Positions 16,253-25,220 of a stretch of DNA of 64,000 nucleotides are shown here, one piece after another. Made by a program: the position numbers and the translations under genes. This DNA is from Rhodospirillaceae bacterium (GTDB lineage: Bacteria > Pseudomonadota > Alphaproteobacteria > Thalassobaculales > Thalassobaculaceae), in NCBI GenBank assembly GCA_018401495.1, contig JAGYJX010000005.1, positions 496,001 through 560,000 of the forward strand, given 5' to 3'. Position 1 is the stretch's first letter. Each line of letters begins with the position of its first letter. The notes beneath the pieces were generated by a model. It saw only the letters and a program-made list of their open reading frames with translations. It was not told the origin of the DNA and made no database searches.

Positions 16253-16888
16253 ATGGACGTTACCGACTACGAGCACCGCCGCCGGCGGTCCTCCCGTTCG
16301 GCGTGGATCCGGCCCGATCTGGCGCAGCGCGTCGACCAGTGCCGGAGCGACGTCGAGATCGCCACCGACGCGCTCGCCACCGCGGCGCTGCGCGCGCTCG
16401 CCGAGGTCTGGCGGCGGGCCGCCGAGGACGAGCGCCAGGCGCCGCCGAGCCGCGAGACGTTCCGCCCGACCGACGCGCTGGAGGCGATCGGGCGCATGAC
16501 GGTGCTGGACCGGGTGCCGCGCCCGGCGGGGCCGGGGCAGACCGGCGCGGATCAGACTGGCCCGAATCACACCGATCTGAACCACCCCGCCCCTGGGCAC
16601 ACCTGGAAATACCGGCTGGTCGGGACCGAGGTGGTGCTGATCCTGCAGGCCGACGTCACCGGCCAGACCATCGAGCTCTACCACCCGCCGCTCGCCGCCA
16701 TGCTGCGCCGCCAGTTCGACCGCACGGTCGAGCTCGGCCGGCCGCTGGCGTTCGCGATCCGCGCGGTGGTCGACGACCGGCCCTACGCCTACGAGCAGAT
16801 CGTCCTGCCGACCCGCCGCCGGCGCGACGGCCCGGTCGACCAGGTGGTGGTGGCGAGCCACCCGGTGACGGCCGCCGACCCGGCCTGA
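16253..16888 (+). CDS. PAS_5-like domain protein with Asn/Thr-rich insert
   Basis: A 211-residue soluble protein. The C-terminal two thirds (WKYRLVGTEVVLILQADVTG, MLRRQFDRTVELGRPLAF) follow the PAS_5 pattern of a small-ligand sensing fold without an output domain. Between the N-terminal helix region and this fold is a low-complexity insert (residues 91-117, GQTGADQTGPNHTDLNH). The family assignment is less secure than for the other two PAS proteins. It is a single gene upstream of tRNA-Lys. The 297-bp gap before it (15956-16252) holds only the RBS of the FAH gene; I see nothing else there. Confidence 0.55.
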   Translation: MDVTDYEHRRRRSSRSAWIRPDLAQRVDQCRSDVEIATDALATAALRALAEVWRRAAEDERQAPPSRETFRPTDALEAIGRMTVLDRVPRPAGPGQTGADQTGPNHTDLNHPAPGHTWKYRLVGTEVVLILQADVTGQTIELYHPPLAAMLRRQFDRTVELGRPLAFAIRAVVDDRPYAYEQIVLPTRRRRDGPVDQVVVASHPVTAADPA

Positions 16889-16943
16889 ACCGGCCGGCCG
16901 ATCGGCCTCCCGACTGGCCGCCCCACTGGCCGCGCCGACGGTA

Positions 16944-16972
16944 TCGACAAAGCGGAATCGCTCCGCTATAAG
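16944..16972 (+). promoter_or_regulatory. Sigma-70 type promoter of tRNA-Lys
   Basis: TCGACA (16944-16949), a 17-base spacer and TATAAG (16967-16972), each box one base from consensus, lie about 45 bases upstream of the tRNA. Confidence 0.6.
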
Positions 16973-17022
16973 GCCGCCTCTTCCGCGGCAACCGTGGCCT
17001 TCGGGCGGTCCCGCGATCGGAT

Positions 17023-17098
<76 letters not shown>

Positions 17099-17302
17099 TC
17101 CGAATCATGTGCGCTTGAGCCTGAAAGGTTCAGCTACACAGGACAGGCCCTGGTCATGGCGTCGAGCGATCCAGCGTCGCCACGGAACCGCTGCACACGC
17201 CAAGACTGCGGGCCAAATCTCTCGCGTGATATCCGCCAGCCGTAACCGCTTGCGACTTATAGGGCGCTGGGCGACTTCCAAATAATTCTAACAAACTGCG
17301 GT

Positions 17303-17605
17303 TCAGCGCGTCGACCCAGCCACGCGGGCATCTGGAGAGAACTGCGTCGAGTGCAGCCGGTCCATCTCCTTGTCGAACCGAGCCCATAGGTTAGCACCCT
17401 CGTCACCGAGCATTTCGGTGTCGCGTTGAAAGCGGTTCTCCTCGTGCACGGCATCCAGCGGATCGCGCCAGGGGAAAGTTTCCATCGCTTCGAGCTTGGC
17501 CAGCGTCGCTTCCAGGCGTGCGCGGATCGCCACCCGCCGTGATTCCGGCAACGCATTCCGTTCGGCATCGTCTTGCGCGAACAAATCTGCCTGTGCGTAT
17601 CTCAT
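17303..17605 (-). CDS. Hypothetical protein, 100 aa, divergent from the restriction-modification gene
   Basis: Not assigned to a family. The protein is hydrophilic and largely helical (AIRARLEATLAKLEAMETFP, then WRDPLDAVHEENRFQRDTEM) with no membrane segment. It sits 64 bp from, and divergent to, the type IIG gene. The last 12 residues may be out of the true frame. It could be a small accessory or regulatory protein of the neighbouring system, but nothing in its sequence shows this. The 204 bp between it and the tRNA hold no recognisable gene. Confidence 0.5.
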   Translation of the reverse strand: MRYAQADLFAQDDAERNALPESRRVAIRARLEATLAKLEAMETFPWRDPLDAVHEENRFQRDTEMLGDEGANLWARFDKEMDRLHSTQFSPDARVAGSTR

Positions 17606-17669
17606 GCTCGCAACCTAAGCTCTCGTGCATGCGGCGGCAACGGTGCAGCCACCGAGCGGGAGGGGAAAA

Positions 17670-20668
17670 GTGACAAACGGTTGGCGCGGAGATCGCCTGC
17701 CCGACATCGTCCGATCGATGGCCTCCCGGCCGCGACACGAGGCGCTGCGCGGCTTGATCACGGAACTGCTGCGAGAAGGCTTCGGCGCCGCGTTCAGCGA
17801 ATTGGAGCACGAGCGCTACCTCGTCGACAACAGTGGGCGCATCGACGTGGCGTGGGGCGCCACCGTCATCGAGCTGAAGAGCGACCTTCGCCGCGAGGAG
17901 CGCGATGTGGTCGCCCGGATGCCCGATTATCTGGCCGACGCGAGCCGCGGCCGCGCGCCCGGCCGGACCACCGTCGGTCTTGCCACCGACGGGGCGACGC
18001 TGCTCGCCTACACGCTGGATCGCGGCACTCTCGCATCGATCGGACGCTACGACGTCGATGTCGATCACCCCGAGCGGCTGCTGAGCTGGCTCGAGCCGCT
18101 GCTCTCCCCCGTTCCCGAGGTGATGCCGACGCCGATCGCGGTAGCGCTCACCTTCGGCCGCTACAGCCTCGCCTTCGGCCGCGCGCACGCGGAACTCAAG
18201 CGGCTCTGGTCCGAGGTCGGCGACCATCCCGAAGTGCGGTTGAAGCGCAACCTGTGGGATGGATTGCTGCGCCAAGTCTACGGCGACGACGTCGGCAGCG
18301 ACGCGCTGTTCCTCCAGCACACCTATCTGACCATCCTCGTGAAGGCGATCGCGGCGCGCGTCCTCGATCTGGAGATCGGCGATCCGGCAGAGATGTTGTC
18401 GGGTCGGCTCCTGGCGAACGAAGGCATCGTCGGTGCCGTCGAGGCCGATTTCTTCGACTGGCCGCTGCTCGCCGGAGGCGGCGTCGACCTGGTGCGCACG
18501 CTCGCCGCGGAGACGATTCGCTTCCGCCTGCGCGACGTCGAGGTCGACGTGCTTAAGAGCCTCTACGAGAGCTTGATCGATCCCGACGAGCGCCACGACC
18601 TGGGCGAGTACTACACGCCTGATTGGCTGGCGGCACGGGTCGTCGCGGCGGCAATCCCGCGCCCGCTGGAACAGCGCGTGCTCGATCCGTCCTGCGGCTC
18701 GGGGACCTTCCTGTTCCATGCGCTGCGCCGCCTGATCGCGGCTGGCCGGCAGGCCTGGCTTGCCGCCGGCCGCGATCGTCGCGACCTGCGCCGATTGCGT
18801 GTTCGGGATCGACGTGCATCCCGTTGCGGTCGCGCTCGCGCGCGTCACCTGGTTGCTGGCGCTCGGCGAGCTGGTGCAGGATCGGCCGCCCACGCTCAAC
18901 GTGCCCGTCTACATGGGCGACTCGATGCAGTGGAGCCTGCGCCCGCTCGGCGCGTCGGCCGAAGTGCTGGTCGACGTGCCGCCGAACGATCCGCCCCTGC
19001 GCATCCCAGCCGGACTGGCGAGCGACCTTGGTCTGTTCGAGCGCGCGCTCGACGAGCTCAACCGTGGGCTCGACACGCTCGCCGAGCCGGAGGCGGTTCG
19101 GGACGCCATCGCCCGCGCCGGCGCCACGGCCGAGGACGCGGCCATGCTCGGCCGCACTTTCGCGCAGCTAAAACAGCTCTATCTCGACGGCCGCAATCAC
19201 ATCTGGACCTTCATCCTGCGCAACCTGCTGCGCCCGGTCTGGCTGTCGCATCCCGAGCACCGCGCCGACGTGCTGGTCGGCAATCCGCCCTGGATCGTCT
19301 ATCGCCACCTGAGCGCGGAGATGAAAGACCGGCTGCGTGAGGCACTGCAAACCTATGGTCTCTGGGCCGGCGGCAGTCTCGCTACGCAACAGGACATGTG
19401 CGCGCTGTTCTGGGCGCGCGGCGCCGAGCGCTATTTGAGTGAGGGCGGCACGCTGGCGCTCGTCCTGCCCTATGCTGCGCTCAACGCTCCCGTGTTCGCC
19501 GCGATGCGCGACGGGAGCATGCAGCGGGTCAAGGTCGCGATCACCGGCGGCTGGGGACTGGAGCGAGGTGTGGCCGATCTTCGGGGCGCAATCGGGCAGC
19601 AGCACGACGAGCACCTGCGTCCTCTTCGGAGAGCGCGACCGCGACTGGCCGCCGCCGACGGAGTTCGATCGCTGGGCGGGCGTGCTTCGGCGACGTGACG
19701 CCAGCGAGGCCGAAGCGTCCGAGGTGCTGACGCATGTGCGCGTCGCCTGGCCACGGCCTCGAACGCTGATTTCTGCTTCGCCCTATCGGCCGCGCTTTCG
19801 CAACGGTGCTAGCCTCTTTCCTAGGCGACTCGTTCTAGTCGAGTATGCCGAGACTGGAAGGCTATTGAGCCGCCGTGACGCTCCGCGCGTGCGGGGTCGC
19901 GTGGGCAATCTCGACAAGCGACCGTGGACGAGCGTCGAGCCGCCCGAAGGTCCAGTCGAACGGGCCTTCCTGCGGCGGATCGCGCTCGGCGAGTCGGTCG
20001 CGCCCTATCGGCTCCTCGACCTCGTGACGGGCGTAATCCCGATGGAGGGTGGCGCGATCCTTACGGCAGCGGGCGCGGACGCGCACGGACACCGTGGCCT
20101 CGCCGCCTGGCTTCGTGACTCCGAATCGAAGTGGAACGAGCACAGCAACAAAGGGGCAGGCGGCGCCCCTCGCGTGCCGTTGGAGCAGTCGCTCAATCAT
20201 CTGCAGAAGTTGACCGCTCAAGCCAATCGATCGCCATTGCGGGTCCTCTACACGAAGGCCGGAACGCGGCTGAGCGCGTGCTGGCTCGAGGACGACGACG
20301 TGATCGTCGACCACAAGGCTTACTGGGCGGCCGCCAACTCGCTCGAAGAAGCCGGCTACGTGACAGCGGTCCTGAATACGAATGTCGTGCTCGATCGGGT
20401 GAAAGATCTTCAGCCCGTCGGCCAACGCGACGCGCGTGACTTCGACAATCTGGTCTGGACGCTGCCGATCCCCGAATTCGACGCCGCCGAAGCGCTGCAC
20501 GTGGACCTTGCGGCGGCGGCCCTGCACGCCGCGGCCGTCGCCGCCCGCGTCGGCCTGCCCGACGTCGCGCATTTCACCACCAAGCGGCGACTGATCCGGG
20601 ACGCGCTGGTCGCCGACGGTGTGGCGGAAACGATCGAGCGTCTCGTCGACGCGCTGCTTCCTCCTTGA
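17670..20668 (+). CDS. Type IIG restriction-modification enzyme (nuclease + N6-adenine methyltransferase), two frameshifts
   Basis: One polypeptide of about 1000 residues. The N-terminal domain has a PD-(D/E)XK pattern (D59 in RIDVAW, E68-L-K70 in VIELKSD), suggesting DNA cleavage. The methylase core has SAM motif I LDPSCGSGTF (about 338-347) and catalytic NPPW (about 537-541), typical of gamma-type N6-adenine methyltransferases. The C-terminal third should hold target recognition. The frame changes at about 18753 and in the GGGG run at 19553-19556; after the second the expected SEVWPIFGAQSGSSTTSTCV segment resumes. The span is 999 codons plus two bases, fitting two one-base insertions. GTG start with GGAGGGG just before it. 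If the sequence is right, the gene is inactive. Confidence 0.8.
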
Positions 20669-21087
20669 CGTCTGCTCTCCAGAAGGCCCGGTATCCAAAC
20701 AATCCGCCCGTCACCTGCCGTCTGCTATCGGTCCCATTGCGGTCCACACGGAATGGACCATCGAATGGTCGCCCCTGTCGCATACCGGCCATCTGAGCAG
20801 CGTCATCGACCGACCGCTCCCCACCCGGAGCGGCACTTCGCAAAGCTGTTTTGTCAGTGCAGAGGCGACGCCATCAAAACACTCGCCGCAGGTAGGCGAT
20901 GAAAATGGCAGCCGACACCGTCGCCGACGGGTTGCTGCTGCCCGGACGCGGAAGAAGAACACGCTTCGCCTCCGTCGGCAGGTTGTCGAAGAAGCCCGTG
21001 GAGCGCCCGATGCCGCCGTGATCCGCCGATCGCCGAGGCGGATCGACGCGATTGTGCCGCCCCGGCCGCCGTTGCAAGGTCCGTCCC
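20669..21087. other. 419-bp gap without a recognisable gene
   Basis: Short open frames exist on both strands, but none has a convincing RBS, codon pattern or recognisable protein. The stretch around 20898-21020 can be read on either strand as a 40-45 residue peptide, with no support for either reading. Confidence 0.5.
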
Positions 21088-21387
21088 ATGACGAAACTCC
21101 GCGCCCTCTGGTCCGGCGATCTTGCGCTCGTCGAGGCCTTCTGGACCTGGACGGTGGCGGTCGGGCTGCTGGTCAACGTCGCCACCAGCGTCCTGTTCCT
21201 GGTGCTGATCCAGCAGGACCAGCTCCTGGCCGCCATGCTGGTCGGCTATGGGGCCTCGGTGCCCTACAACGTCGTCGCGACCGTCGGTGTCTGGCGCTCG
21301 GCGGCGCGCTACGGCGGTCCGTCGCTCCACGCGACCCTGGCGCGCGTCGCAAGCGCGCTTCTCATGGCGGGCCTGACGCTGACGTGA
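21088..21387 (+). CDS. Small membrane protein, 99 aa
   Basis: Starts at the ATG at 21088 (MTKLRALWSGDLALVEAFWT). Two long hydrophobic segments (about residues 19-45, WTWTVAVGLLVNVATSVLFLVLI, and 50-68) and a weaker one at the C-terminus suggest three membrane passes. The YNVVATVGVWRSAARY segment recurs in small proteobacterial membrane proteins of unknown function. It stands alone between the restriction-modification gene and the CNNM remnant. No function is proposed. Confidence 0.6.
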   Translation: MTKLRALWSGDLALVEAFWTWTVAVGLLVNVATSVLFLVLIQQDQLLAAMLVGYGASVPYNVVATVGVWRSAARYGGPSLHATLARVASALLMAGLTLT

Positions 21388-21417
21388 CACGGCCCCGCCC
21401 CCGCCCGGCGCCGAGGA

Positions 21418-21715
21418 TCATCGCGGGGTCCCGCCAGGCGGCTCAGGGGCTTGGCGCGGCCACGGCGGCGACCTTCTCGTGCTCGCCCATCCCGCTCAAC
21501 AGGCACCGCAGCGCATCCGAGCCGGTGATCATCCGACGCGCCCCCGGCGACCAGAGCAGCATGACGGTTTCATCGTGGCCGGCGTCCCGCGCGCGCAGCG
21601 TGGCCAGCAGGCCGAGGGCCTTGTCGAGGGTTTCGGTGGGATTGGCGACCACCGCCGGGCGGTGGCAGCAGTCGCCGGGTGCCGCGTCGCGCCCGAGGAT
21701 CAGAAAGTCCCGCAG
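21418..21715. repeat. 298-bp direct repeat, left copy
   Basis: Matches 23187-23484 without gaps, with about 10 mismatches (about 97% identity), offset 1769 bases. It contains the last roughly 90 codons of the CNNM-type gene. Together the two copies bracket vapB, vapC and a serine recombinase. Confidence 0.92.
21443..21715 (-). pseudogene. 3' fragment of a CNNM (DUF21) gene
   Basis: On the minus strand this frame encodes DFLILGRDAAPGD...PTETLDKALGLLATLRARDA...GMGEHEKVAAVAAPSP-stop. It is a near copy of the last 90 residues of the intact protein encoded at 23212-24252. The sequence upstream of residue ARALRDF is unrelated, so it has no proper start. It is the broken-off end left beside the VapBC-recombinase cassette. 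Confidence 0.8.
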
Positions 21716-21742
21716 AGCTCGACCGGCGTTGAACCTCATGCA

Positions 21743-21784
21743 CAAACCCATTGCCTTTGAAACGCGTTCTGCAATAGGGTTTTG
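21743..21784. repeat. Imperfect inverted repeat next to the left direct-repeat junction
   Basis: CAAACCCATTGC (21743-21754) faces GCAATAGGGTTTTG (21771-21784) across 16 bases. It lies between the direct-repeat end and vapB, in DNA less GC-rich than its surroundings. It may be a recombinase (res/att-type) site or the vapB operator; the sequence does not decide. Confidence 0.4.
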
Positions 21785-21858
21785 AAATGCAACGCCGTTG
21801 GTCCCCTGATCCGGCGTCGGACCATTCGAAATCGGCCGTTTGGGAAAGCAGGTTGGCC

Positions 21859-22122
21859 ATGGGAATCATGGTGGACGCAGAGACGGAGCGTGAGGCTCGC
21901 CGTCTGGCGAAACTACGCGGCGTGACGGTCGAACAGGCGGTGAGCGCCGCGGTGCACGCGGAACTCTCTCGCACCGAGCGGCCGGCCGGGGCGGCGCTGA
22001 CGCCGGCCCAGCAGGCCAAGGTCGAGCGGACGATGGCCATGGTCGCCGCCCTGCCGCGGCTCCCGGGCGACGGTGGCGATCCGACAGCTTTCCTCTACGA
22101 CGATCGCGGCCTGCCGCGCTGA
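21859..22122 (+). CDS. VapB-type antitoxin
   Basis: An 87-residue protein starting at the ATG at 21859 (MGIMVDAETEREARRLAKLR), with a short N-terminal DNA-binding segment typical of VapB/PSK-type antitoxins (TVEQAVSAAVHAELSR). The C-terminal tail (PTAFLYDDRGLPR) would thread into the toxin active site. It ends 3 bp before vapC. It should neutralise the VapC RNase and repress the operon. The frame is open upstream, but that part is not conserved. Confidence 0.78.
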   Translation: MGIMVDAETEREARRLAKLRGVTVEQAVSAAVHAELSRTERPAGAALTPAQQAKVERTMAMVAALPRLPGDGGDPTAFLYDDRGLPR

Positions 22123-22125
22123 GCC

Positions 22126-22518
22126 ATGGTCGTCGACACCTCGGCGATCATCGCCATCCTGAATGCCGAAGCGGAGGCGCGGACCTTCGCCGCCATGCTC
22201 GCCGGCGCAAGCAGCTGTCGGATCTCGGCCGCCAGCTTCGTCGAAGCGGGACTGGTGGCGCGCCGCGATCCGACGGGTGCCTGGCGGCAGGCGCTGGAGC
22301 AGTTGGTCACCGACTACGCGATCCAGATCGATCCCGTGACCGAGCGTCAGGCACGCATCGCGCTCGACGCCTACGACCGGTTCGGCAAGGGGAGCGGTCA
22401 CCCCGCCGGCCTCAACTACGGCGACTGCTTCTCCTATGCGCTGGCGTCCGACACCGGCGAGCCGCTGCTGTTCAAGGGCGACGATTTCGTCGCCACCGAC
22501 GTGGTGCCGGCATGCTGA
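22126..22518 (+). CDS. VapC-type PIN domain ribonuclease toxin
   Basis: A 130-residue PIN domain protein with the four acidic metal ligands in place: D4 (VVDTSAI), E40 (SFVEAG), D100 (NYGDCFSYALA) and D119/D120 (LLFKGDDF). VapC toxins are Mg2+-dependent RNases that cut tRNA or rRNA. It is complete and unbroken. It lies between vapB (3-bp gap) and the recombinase gene, whose start overlaps its end by 7 bases. Confidence 0.88.
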   Translation: MVVDTSAIIAILNAEAEARTFAAMLAGASSCRISAASFVEAGLVARRDPTGAWRQALEQLVTDYAIQIDPVTERQARIALDAYDRFGKGSGHPAGLNYGDCFSYALASDTGEPLLFKGDDFVATDVVPAC

Positions 22519-23093
22519 TCGGCTACGCCAGGATCTCGAAGGGGGACGACCAGAGCGATGCGCTGCAGCTGCGGGCGCTCGGGGAGGCCGGCTGTGAGCG
22601 GGTCTTCACCGAGGCGGCCTCCGGCGGCCGGTGGGACCGCCCGGAGCTGCTTCGGCTTCTCGACCAGCTTCGACCCGGAGACGAGGTGGTGGTCTGGAAG
22701 CTGGACCGGCTGTCGCGGTCCATGAAGGACGCGATCCACCTGATGGAGCGGATCGCCAAGGCCGGCGCCGGCTTCCGCAGCCTCACCGAAGCCATCGAGA
22801 CGACGAGTCCGGCCGGCCGGATGCTGTCGCACATGGTCGGCGCCTTTGCCGAGTTCGAGCGCGCCATGATCCAGCAGCGCACCAACGCCGGCCTGGCAGC
22901 GGCGCGCGCCGAAGGACGGATCGGCGGCCGGCGGAAGTCGCTCGATGCTGCCAAGCGCCGGGAGATCGCGGAGAGCGTCCTGTCGGGGCGCAAGACCGGG
23001 GCCGAGATGGCCCGGCTCTACGACGTCAGCCAGCCGACGATATCGCGCATCGTCGCCGCCCATCGAGCCGCCCTGATGGCCGACCAGCGGTAG
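22512..23093 (+). CDS. Serine recombinase (resolvase/invertase family)
   Basis: A 193-residue protein: catalytic domain with Ser9 (GYARISK), VVVWKLDRLSRS and the long E-helix region (MVGAFAEFERAMIQQRTNAGL), then a C-terminal helix-turn-helix (GAEMARLYDVSQPTISRIVA). Size and layout are those of Tn3/gamma-delta-type resolvases and DNA invertases. The start overlaps vapC by 7 bases, so all three genes form one operon. No transposase is seen; the protein could resolve multimers or move the small cassette between the 298-bp repeats. Confidence 0.88.
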   Translation: MLIGYARISKGDDQSDALQLRALGEAGCERVFTEAASGGRWDRPELLRLLDQLRPGDEVVVWKLDRLSRSMKDAIHLMERIAKAGAGFRSLTEAIETTSPAGRMLSHMVGAFAEFERAMIQQRTNAGLAAARAEGRIGGRRKSLDAAKRREIAESVLSGRKTGAEMARLYDVSQPTISRIVAAHRAALMADQR

Positions 23094-23186
23094 CGCCGCG
23101 GCGGCCATTTCAGGGTTGGCACCCGAGCGCTATCGTTCCCGCCGAACGACCTGTTTCGATGGATATCCGCACCCCGACGGCTCGGC

Positions 23187-23484
23187 TCATCGCGGGGTCC
23201 TGCCAGGCGGCTCAGGGGCCTGGCGCGGCCACGGCGGCAACCTTCTCGTGCTCGCCCATCCCGCTCAACAGGCACCGCAGCACATCCGAGCCGGTGATCA
23301 TCCGACGCGCCCCCGGCGACCAGAGCAGCATGACGGTTTCATCGTGGCCGGCGTCCCGCGCGCGCAGCGTGGCCAGCATGCCGAGGGCCTTGTCGAGGGT
23401 TTCGGTGGGATTGGCGACCACCGCCGGGCGATGGCAGTAGTCGCCGGGTGCGGCGTCGCGCCCGAGGACCAGGAAGTCCCGCAG
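23187..23484. repeat. 298-bp direct repeat, right copy
   Basis: The counterpart of 21418-21715. This copy is part of the intact CNNM gene, including its stop at 23212 and about 25 bases beyond. Just outside, TCGTTC-CCGCC-GAACGA (23133-23149) forms a small palindrome between the recombinase stop and this repeat. Confidence 0.92.
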
Positions 23485-24252
23485 GAAGGCGCTGGCGTTC
23501 AGCAGCAGGCGCGGCGCGCCGTCCCCGTCCTGCAGCACCACCCACTTTTGCCGCGACGCGGCCAGCCGGCGCACGAAGGGATCGTCCGGCGCGCGGCCGA
23601 TGGCGGGGAAGACCGGGCGGTCGCCGTCGAAGGGCAACGCCACGATGCTGTCGGGATCGAGGGGCCTGCCCTGGTCCTGCACGACCAGGTCGTCGAGTGC
23701 CAGGAAGTTGATCGCCCCGATCGCCTCCACGCGGCCGACCTCGCTGCCGGTGTTCACGGCGTGGAAGCGCAGGATGTTGTGCAGCTCGCGTTCGCGGAAC
23801 CAGGGAACCGCTTCGGCGCCGACCCAGGCGTCCAGCAGCAGGGCCGTGGGCTTGGCCAGGGGCCACAGCAGGATGCGGTAGAACCGCAGGACCGGCGCGA
23901 AGATCGCGACCGCCCGCAAGGCGTTGCGGGAGAAGTAGGCCTGTGGTCCGATCTCGCCCGCCGCGGTGATGACCACCGTCGAGAACAGGAAGGCGAGCAC
24001 GCCCGTCAACACGGAATCCGCCAGCATGGTCAGCAGCACGTTGATGGCGACGTTGCCGATGAGGATGGTGACGAGCGTGAAGTTGGCGTCGCGCCGGAGC
24101 TCGAGGGCGCTGGCGGCGGTCTTGTCGCCCGCCGCGGCCGCCGCCTCGAGCCGCAGGCGGCTGAGGCTGAAGACGGCGATGTTCGATCCGGAGAACAGGG
24201 CCGATTGCGAGACGCAGAAAGCGATCCCCAGCCAGGTCAGCGCGTCGTTCAT
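23212..24252 (-). CDS. CNNM (DUF21) transmembrane domain protein
   Basis: A 346-residue membrane protein starting at the ATG at 24252 with an AGGAG site. The N-terminal DUF21 domain has four hydrophobic segments (WLGIAFCVSQSALFSGSNIA, FTLVTILIGNVAINVLL, LTGVLAFLFSTVVITAAGEI, AVAIFAPVLRFYRILLWPL). The C-terminal 170 residues resemble a CBS-like regulatory part. Relatives (CorB/CorC/TlyC group) take part in divalent cation export. The last 90 residues are duplicated as a fragment at 21443-21715. Confidence 0.8.
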   Translation of the reverse strand: MNDALTWLGIAFCVSQSALFSGSNIAVFSLSRLRLEAAAAAGDKTAASALELRRDANFTLVTILIGNVAINVLLTMLADSVLTGVLAFLFSTVVITAAGEIGPQAYFSRNALRAVAIFAPVLRFYRILLWPLAKPTALLLDAWVGAEAVPWFRERELHNILRFHAVNTGSEVGRVEAIGAINFLALDDLVVQDQGRPLDPDSIVALPFDGDRPVFPAIGRAPDDPFVRRLAASRQKWVVLQDGDGAPRLLLNASAFLRDFLVLGRDAAPGDYCHRPAVVANPTETLDKALGMLATLRARDAGHDETVMLLWSPGARRMITGSDVLRCLLSGMGEHEKVAAVAAPGP

Positions 24253-24422
24253 GAGATCTCCTTCGGGTTCCGGATGAACCGGCCCGTCGCACCAGCGGTT
24301 CCGCCGGCGGGGGTGTCGGGGGCGGCGGGGGAGCCCGAACCGGAAGTCGCCAGGGTTGCGATCGACGAGGTTGGTCGGGGACGCGTGCGACGTTCGCGGT
24401 GACGGCCTGCGCGCGCGATACC

Positions 24423-24578
24423 CTACAGGCCACGCGCGCGGCGCTTCGCGGCGAGCATCGCCTCGGTGTCCCGGCGTCCTTCGTCGGGTGTCACGAACGG
24501 CCCCTCGGCGCGCTCGCGCATCAAGGTCCGCAGCGCGACCCGCTCGGCCTCCCCGGCCTCGGTATCTTTCACCGACAT
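24423..24578 (-). CDS. Small hypothetical protein, 51 aa
   Basis: From the ATG at 24578, with a GGAGG site 5 bases before it, the frame encodes a charged helical peptide (EAERVALRTLMRERAEGPFV, then EAMLAAKRRARGL). The RBS and clean charge pattern support a real gene. The C-terminal pattern is reminiscent of small antitoxin-like proteins but is too short to assign. Confidence 0.4.
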   Translation of the reverse strand: MSVKDTEAGEAERVALRTLMRERAEGPFVTPDEGRRDTEAMLAAKRRARGL

Positions 24579-24665
24579 CACCACCTCCACGCGGAGCCCG
24601 ACTCTGCGGCCGGGCGGCATTCCCGGCAAGGGTGGCACGGCCTCCGCCCGCGCGGCCCCCGCCCT

Positions 24666-25151
24666 CTAAGCCTCCGGCTGCAGGTAAACCACCGCGCTCA
24701 GGATCACGTCGACCTCGCGTCCGTCCGACGCCAGCGGCAGGAACACCCGTTCGAGCGGGGCGTAATCCAGCCGGAACCGGGTCGACGACTTGCCGTAGCG
24801 GTAGCTGGGCAGCCCGGATTCCGCGACCTCGATGCGGTGGCGCACGAGCAGCTGCTCGCCGGCGTCGGGGAACACCTCGTCGAGATACTTGCCGGTGAAG
24901 TCGCTGCCCATGGCGGCGACGACCGCGGTTCCCATCAGCCGCACGCGGAAACGGTAGGGCTCGCGCTGCACGTCGGTCAGGACCAGGTGCGGCAGGATGC
25001 CGGGCACGTCCAGCGGGTCGAAGTCGGCGCGGGCCGGCAGCCGGTCGCCCGGGTGGATGCGGATCCAGCACGCAAGCAGCTCGCGCAGCGGCCCGGTCCG
25101 GGCGATGTCCCGGAACTCCCTGGCCGGCCGCAGGCTCGGGTGCTCAGCCAT
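24666..25151 (-). CDS. PAS_5-type PAS domain protein
   Basis: A 161-residue protein with the PAS_5 order of motifs: LLACWIRIHPGDRLPARADF, PYRFRVRLMGTAVVAAMGSD, FTGKYLDEVFPD, SYRYGKSSTRFRLDYAPLER and a terminal VDVILSAVVYLQ strand. It has no output domain. It lies 70 bp downstream of rodA on the same strand, possibly at the end of the rod-shape operon. Ligand and partner are unknown. Confidence 0.75.
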   Translation of the reverse strand: MAEHPSLRPAREFRDIARTGPLRELLACWIRIHPGDRLPARADFDPLDVPGILPHLVLTDVQREPYRFRVRLMGTAVVAAMGSDFTGKYLDEVFPDAGEQLLVRHRIEVAESGLPSYRYGKSSTRFRLDYAPLERVFLPLASDGREVDVILSAVVYLQPEA

Positions 25152-25220
25152 CGTGATCGGTTCGCCGTCCCGATCGAGTGGCCACCTGGTGCCCCGGCAA
25201 GCCCTTCGTGGCCGCCACCC

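Noticed and set aside
17154..17387. 77-codon minus-strand frame next to tRNA-Lys
   Set aside because: Overlaps the better-supported 17303-17605 gene and has no recognisable feature.
21570..22040. 156-codon minus-strand frame across the left direct repeat and vapB
   Set aside because: Antisense to vapB and out of frame with the CNNM fragment.
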